DNA from: Symbiobacterium thermophilum IAM 14863 | GTDB lineage: Bacteria > Bacillota > Sulfobacillia > Symbiobacteriales > Symbiobacteriaceae | DNA: 64,000 nt | Direction: 5' to 3' | Assembly (NCBI RefSeq): GCF_000009905.1 | Contig: NC_006177.1 | Span: 310,001 to 374,000, forward strand | Shown here: in pieces, positions 60,261-64,000 of the stretch | How the letters are laid out: every line of letters starts with the position of its first letter | How positions within the stretch are numbered: position 1 is the first letter of the stretch | The notes under the pieces: model-generated | What the model was told of the DNA's origin: nothing | What the model saw: only the letters and a program-made list of their open reading frames with translations | Database searches by the model: none | Program-made: the position numbers and the translations under genes

Positions 60261-61271
60261 TCAGGTGGTTGGGATTCCGCAAAGGGCCTCGATGCGTTGC
60301 CGGAAGTCGGCGTATTCAGGGGTGCTCTTGTCCTTCAGGAGACGCAGGAGGAAGAACTCATTAGTGGTAGGAGTTTGAACCCTTGCCTTGACCAGGTCGA
60401 TGTTGCTGGTGTTGACGATGGTCCAGAACTCGGTGAATCCCTTCTTCTTGGCCTTGTTGTGACTCTTCTCCGCTTCGCCAAGGCGGTTGTAGATATTGGA
60501 ATTATCCTCCCCAGCCTTGACTTCTATGGAGAGAGTACGTTTCACGTTCCGCCCTACCTTCTCTTCAATCCGAACGTCTGGATCAGCCCCGATCCGAATA
60601 GTGACCGTTCGGCCCGCCGAGTTCGTAAGTACAATCGAGTTGGCGTCAGACTTCGTAATGTAAGGCGCTACAATGTCTTCGATGATCAGGCGAACAGCGT
60701 GCATCCCAGCCATGCCGATGGCGACATTCCTGGCCCCTTGAAGCTGGGAACCGAGAGTAAGCAGTTGGAGGTCATCAAGCAACTCTCGTGTAATGCGCTG
60801 GATACCCAAGCCATCAACCAGCTTCTCGGCGGAGGCAATCATCGCAGAGCAGATGGTCGGAATGTGGGGCCGAAGGCGCGGATTGATGACTCCCTTTTTT
60901 TCCAACGTTTCAAACGGCCCTAACGGCGAGTTCATCCGATACAGCCGCTTGGCCGAGTAGCCCAGCAGCAGCCTGTAGTAGGCAATCAAGCGGGGATTGG
61001 CCTCGATCAGGCAAGGCACCGGGTAGACAATCTCCGCGCGCAACCCGACGCCGGCCATCTCCTGGAGCCGATGAGCTGGTACGTACTGGGCCAGTTCAGC
61101 GTTGAGCACGTTAAGGTCCAGAGTCTTCACGGTGGCGAGAAGGGCCTGGACCAGGAACAACTGCCGGAGTGCATCCAACGATGCCCCAAACTCGATAGCA
61201 CCAGCAGGATCGGGAAGAACTAACGGGCTTGGCAGGTTCAGTGGTTTCGGCGGCTTCCGGGCGCTTGCCAT
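60261..61271 (-). CDS. XcyI-like type II restriction endonuclease
   Basis: A 336-residue protein that resembles XcyI/Cfr9I-type enzymes (known target CCCGGG). The PD-(D/E)XK site is RIGADPDVRIEE (Asp about 231) and LSIEVKAGED (Glu, Lys). KKGFTEFWTIVNTSNIDL follows as in the family. It starts one base after the methyltransferase stop, so the two are co-translated with the protective enzyme first. Target specificity is inferred from resemblance only. Confidence 0.72.
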   Translation of the reverse strand: MASARKPPKPLNLPSPLVLPDPAGAIEFGASLDALRQLFLVQALLATVKTLDLNVLNAELAQYVPAHRLQEMAGVGLRAEIVYPVPCLIEANPRLIAYYRLLLGYSAKRLYRMNSPLGPFETLEKKGVINPRLRPHIPTICSAMIASAEKLVDGLGIQRITRELLDDLQLLTLGSQLQGARNVAIGMAGMHAVRLIIEDIVAPYITKSDANSIVLTNSAGRTVTIRIGADPDVRIEEKVGRNVKRTLSIEVKAGEDNSNIYNRLGEAEKSHNKAKKKGFTEFWTIVNTSNIDLVKARVQTPTTNEFFLLRLLKDKSTPEYADFRQRIEALCGIPTT

Positions 61272-61272
61272 G

Positions 61273-62142
61273 CTAAATCACTACCTTTGTAACTTGTGGG
61301 GCCTCGGTCAGGATGCTTGTCAAACGCTTGACGGCGATTTGAATGTACTCCGGGTTAAGTTCGATGCCTACATATTTACGATCCAGATTCTGACACACTA
61401 CAGCCGTTGTGCCTGACCCAAGGAAAGGATCGAGCACGTAGTCGCCAGGCTTACTGCCAGCAAGGATACACGGCTCAACCAGAGTTGTGGGGAAGACCGC
61501 AAAATGGGCTTCCTTGTTTGGCTGGGTGTTGATGTGCCAGACAGAGCGGCGATTGCGCCCATTCTCTTCTCGAATGGCCTGATAGTCGTAATAGTACCTC
61601 TCTGACTTGGAAAAGAGGAAGATGTACTCATGCGACCGGGTTGGTCGATCCTTTACGGACTCCGGCATGGCATTAGGCTTATGCCAGATGATGTCGGATC
61701 GCAAATACCATCCGTCTTGCTGGAGGGCGAAGGCGAGGCGCCACGGGACGCCGATCAGGTCTTTAGGCTTCAACCCTTCTGGGGTATCAGGCCGTATCGA
61801 CATAGCACGGGCCTGGTTTTTCTTATCGGGTGCCCGCCAGGTACGGCCGCCACTGGTGTAGCTGTCGCCGATATTGAGCCAAAGGGTGCCGTCTGGCTTT
61901 AGCACCCTGCGGACCTCGCGAAAGACGCTTACCAATGTGTTGATGTACTGGTACACCGAGTCTTCCAGGCCGATCTGCCCTTCGATGCCGTAATCCCGGA
62001 GGCTCCAGTATGGCGGTGAAGTGACCACACACTGGATTGAGTTGTCTGGAATTCGTTGCAGGGCCAGCCTAGCGTCACCTTCAAGGATGAGCGATCCCTG
62101 CAGTTCTAGCTTTGGCGGTGGCGTGATCCTTTCGTGCTGCAC
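61273..62142 (-). CDS. DNA (cytosine-N4) methyltransferase
   Basis: A 289-residue beta-class amino-methyltransferase. The catalytic motif IV TSPPYW (41-46) precedes the AdoMet-binding motif DPFLGSGTTAV, the order of m4C enzymes such as those paired with XcyI/Cfr9I. LKPDGTLWLNIGDSY and SHEYIFLFSKS are other family blocks. It protects host DNA from the endonuclease encoded just downstream. Confidence 0.87.
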   Translation of the reverse strand: MQHERITPPPKLELQGSLILEGDARLALQRIPDNSIQCVVTSPPYWSLRDYGIEGQIGLEDSVYQYINTLVSVFREVRRVLKPDGTLWLNIGDSYTSGGRTWRAPDKKNQARAMSIRPDTPEGLKPKDLIGVPWRLAFALQQDGWYLRSDIIWHKPNAMPESVKDRPTRSHEYIFLFSKSERYYYDYQAIREENGRNRRSVWHINTQPNKEAHFAVFPTTLVEPCILAGSKPGDYVLDPFLGSGTTAVVCQNLDRKYVGIELNPEYIQIAVKRLTSILTEAPQVTKVVI

Positions 62143-62263
62143 GGACGCAACCTCCCTATTTGATCTTCATATTCGGAAGATGGACCGCAGCATCCTGCTA
62201 CACATCGGCGAAACAAGAACGGGTGCCCAACCTGTCATTGGGCACCAAGATCATTGTTTTGTG

Positions 62264-62292
62264 TTGCATTACTTTACAACCAATGGTATAAT
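62264..62292 (+). promoter_or_regulatory. Predicted strong sigma-A promoter
   Basis: TTGCAT (62264-62269) and a perfect TATAAT (62287-62292) with a 17-bp spacer, in a locally AT-rich stretch. It points away from the methyltransferase, toward the RNA candidate and recombinase. Confidence 0.65.
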
Positions 62293-62298
62293 GAAATT

Positions 62299-62460
62299 GC
62301 CGTTGAGAGACGGCAACAACTTAATAGCAGGACGGCGCCTGAAGAAAGGAAGCCGTTCTCCAAACAGGAAGTCGTTTGTCAGTAGTAGGTATCGGTCGCC
62401 TATCTCCCAAATCCAGGGGCGCAGTATGCGCTCTGGGGGGTAGGCGACCTTCGTGTTTTT
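62299..62460 (+). ncRNA. Candidate structured small RNA of about 160 nt
   Basis: It starts at the promoter at 62264-62292 and ends in a clear terminator. The 5' hairpin TTGCCGT-TGAGAG-ACGGCAA (62297-62316) has a 7-bp stem. The 3' end is a long compound hairpin: GGTCGCCTA with TAGGCGACC outside (62394-62449), CCAG/CTGG and GCGCA/TGCGC inside, then TTCGTGTTTTT. No convincing coding frame lies between: a 50-codon plus-strand frame begins at the -10 ATG without a ribosome-binding site. It matches no RNA family I know. The gap 62143-62544 holds nothing else. Confidence 0.5.
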
Positions 62461-62544
62461 CGCGGGCTTGGACCTGCAGGAGGAGGTGGTGCATAGACAT
62501 TTGTCAGGCCGGGTCTGGTGTGCCGGCCAGGGGGGACTGCTATA

Positions 62545-62754
62545 ATGAAGACAGCTGTACGCTGGGTTGTGTGCAATCACGTCCCGACTGCTCGGGGTAT
62601 TGTATCATTAGATGAACTGACCGGGGCAGAGCGTCAGGCGATTGTAGATCGGATCTATCTGGCGATGGCCCGTGCCATGGCCCCAGAGGGGGTCGAGGTG
62701 CGGCTGGCAAGGGGGCATCAGATCCATGGGCAGGACAAGAGGCAGGCGATCTAG
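62545..62754 (+). CDS. Small protein coupled to the recombinase
   Basis: A 69-residue protein starting MKTAVRWVVCNHVPTARGIV, with a helical centre (ELTGAERQAIVDRIYLAMAR) and a basic tail. GGGGGGACTGCTATA precedes the ATG. It overlaps the recombinase start by 29 bp. No family recognised; small genes in this position may be recombination directionality factors, but nothing in the sequence shows this. Confidence 0.55.
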   Translation: MKTAVRWVVCNHVPTARGIVSLDELTGAERQAIVDRIYLAMARAMAPEGVEVRLARGHQIHGQDKRQAI

Positions 62755-64000
62755 CCCGTCCGGGGAACTTCGGCGGGCCGCCGCATACATTAGGGTGTCA
62801 ACGGGCATGCAGGCGGAGGAGGGCGAAAGCCTTCCAGCCCAGCAGGCCCGTCTTCACGCGTGGGCCAAAGAGAACGGTTATGTGATCGTGCGGGAGTACG
62901 TCGATGCTGGAGAGTCGGCCCGCACAGCGGATCGCCCGCAGTTTGTGCGGATGCTCCAGGACGCCAAGGCGCAGCCCCGTCCGTTTGACAGTGTTTTGGT
63001 GTGGAAGTGGGACCGCTTCGCACGCAACATGGAAGACGCTTCCATGTATAAGGCCCTGTTCCGCCGGAGGCTGGGTGTGGAGTTGGTCAGCATCACCCAA
63101 CCCACGCCGGAAGGGGCTGTGGGCCAGCTGTTGGAACGGATGCTTGACCTGATCGCAGAATTCCAAAGCGCCTTGACCGCCGAGAATGTGTACAGCACCA
63201 TGGCCTACCTGGCGGAGCAGGGCCGCTGGCTTGGCAAGCGGCCGTTCGGGTACGACCTTCGGGATGGCCGCCTGGTGATCAAGCCTGATGAGGCGGAGGC
63301 TGTGGCGTGGGCGTTCAGGATGGTGGCTCGGCGGGAGCGATCTGTCTACGCCATAGCCGAGGGCTTTGGCACAGGCAACCCCTTTCCGGCCACGTTGGCT
63401 CGGGGGTACAAGTGGTCCCCAACCGCCGTCAGAAAGATGCTCCAGAACGAAGTGTACATCGGCCGGGCTACCTGGAACCGTCGCTATACAGATATTGACC
63501 ACGTGGATGGTAAGTCCACGAAGATTCGTGGGTACCGTGACCCATCAGATTGGATCACTGTCGAGAACGCCCACCCTGCCATTGTTGATGAAGAGACGTT
63601 CGAGGCCGTCCAACGGGTTCTGGAGGAGTACAGCAGCCGCTACCCCAAGTCAAAGCGTGGTGAGTACCTGTTCTGGGGCATGGTACGGTGCGCCAGGTGC
63701 GGGCACCACCTGACCTGGCACGAGACGAAAAAGTCACCCGCTAGGCTTGTCTGCTCAGAATACTTCCGGCCGCGGCACATGGCCTGCCGTCCGATGGTCT
63801 ACATTCGCCCCAAGGACTTGGAGGAGGCCGTCATAGGGGCGATTCAGGAGATCATCGCCGGGGCCGAGCAGACCCCGCTTACCTTTGCGATCCCGAAGCA
63901 GGCCAGGGCGGCCTCGCCAGAGGCACTGCTCGCCGCTAACGCCGCAAAGGTCCAGCGCCTCCTGGAAGCATACGAGGCCGGAGCCATCACCCTGGATGAC
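62726..64000 (+). CDS. Large serine recombinase (phage integrase), runs off window
   Basis: The frame is open from the ATG at 62726 to the window end (425 codons). The resolvase domain has AAAYIRVSTGMQAEEGESLP (catalytic Ser25) and VLVWKWDRFARNMED. The recombinase domain includes PFGYDLRDGRLVIKP and WSPTAVRKMLQNEVYIGRAT. A zinc ribbon follows (RCARCGHHLTWHE, later CSEYF and MACRP), and a coiled coil begins near the edge. It would integrate the prophage by attP x attB exchange. Confidence 0.88.
   Translation, partial: MGRTRGRRSSPSGELRRAAAYIRVSTGMQAEEGESLPAQQARLHAWAKENGYVIVREYVDAGESARTADRPQFVRMLQDAKAQPRPFDSVLVWKWDRFARNMEDASMYKALFRRRLGVELVSITQPTPEGAVGQLLERMLDLIAEFQSALTAENVYSTMAYLAEQGRWLGKRPFGYDLRDGRLVIKPDEAEAVAWAFRMVARRERSVYAIAEGFGTGNPFPATLARGYKWSPTAVRKMLQNEVYIGRATWNRRYTDIDHVDGKSTKIRGYRDPSDWITVENAHPAIVDEETFEAVQRVLEEYSSRYPKSKRGEYLFWGMVRCARCGHHLTWHETKKSPARLVCSEYFRPRHMACRPMVYIRPKDLEEAVIGAIQEIIAGAEQTPLTFAIPKQARAASPEALLAANAAKVQRLLEAYEAGAITLDD

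Noticed and set aside
62269-62580. A 103-codon minus-strand frame over the RNA candidate
   Set aside because: It has no ribosome-binding site, and the promoter and terminator signals point to transcription of the other strand. Kept open in case conservation says otherwise.
1-64000. tRNA, rRNA, tmRNA or replication origin
   Set aside because: I looked for cloverleaf-like and rRNA-like stretches in intergenic gaps and recognised none; a covariance search was not possible here.

Overview
The window looks like an accessory-rich stretch of a high-GC, probably thermophilic Firmicute. The ribosome-binding sites are strong AGGAGG-type, start codons are often GTG or TTG, the phage lysis genes are Gram-positive types (BhlA/UviB, LLH holin, amidase), and IS elements and a group II intron are frequent. 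A Symbiobacterium-like genome would fit; this is inference from style and gene content, not a match.

Layout. 1-5323 is nested insertion sequences: IS21-type ends, a complete istA/istB element, an end of an IS1380-like element, a truncated IS256 transposase and an ISLre2-type element. 5360-7231 is a lower-GC cassette with a promoter, a 75-aa peptide, a graspetide-type ATP-grasp ligase and a membrane protein: a candidate ribosomal-peptide cluster. 7244-10828 holds a DUF5808 gene, a two-gene PD-(D/E)XK nuclease operon, and a nuclease-like/glycine-zipper gene beheaded by an IS. 10829-14279 is IS1380-like copy A, an IS110 fragment and a decayed group II intron.

14363-32050 is chromosomal. It starts with a hydrolase, a DUF4177 protein and a YCF48-repeat lipoprotein. 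A large peptidoglycan-salvage locus follows: sugar kinase, peptide-binding lipoprotein, GNAT, Opp-type ABC transporter, NagZ, PIG-L deacetylase, serine hydrolase, NamZ and GH20 hexosaminidase. Together they could import muropeptides or amino-sugar peptides, strip GlcNAc and MurNAc, and phosphorylate the sugars. 32110-37020 is again mobile DNA (IS110, IS1380-like copy B, IS256).

37096-47547 is a type I-C CRISPR-Cas locus with interference genes (cas3, cas5c, cas8c with an internal cas11c start, cas7c). It has a heavily degenerate array of about 15 repeats, then an IS1182 fragment fused to the last 50 codons of cas2, then a leader and a clean 28-repeat array. cas4, cas1 and most of cas2 are missing, so the locus appears interference-competent but unable to acquire spacers by itself.

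47548-51905 contains an S9-peptidase fragment and a glutaredoxin-nrdB-nrdA class I ribonucleotide reductase operon preceded by a cobalamin riboswitch. 51931-64000 is a prophage remnant: tape-measure stub, baseplate proteins (one with a propeller-like insert), a tail-tip protein hit by IS1380-like copy C, lysis genes, a paired-palindrome intergenic region, an XcyI-like restriction-modification pair, a structured RNA candidate and a large serine recombinase running off the window.

All four IS1380-like ends or copies sit at CTAG. This makes it possible to reconstruct several events, including a recombination that joined two unrelated interrupted genes. No tRNA or rRNA gene was recognised.
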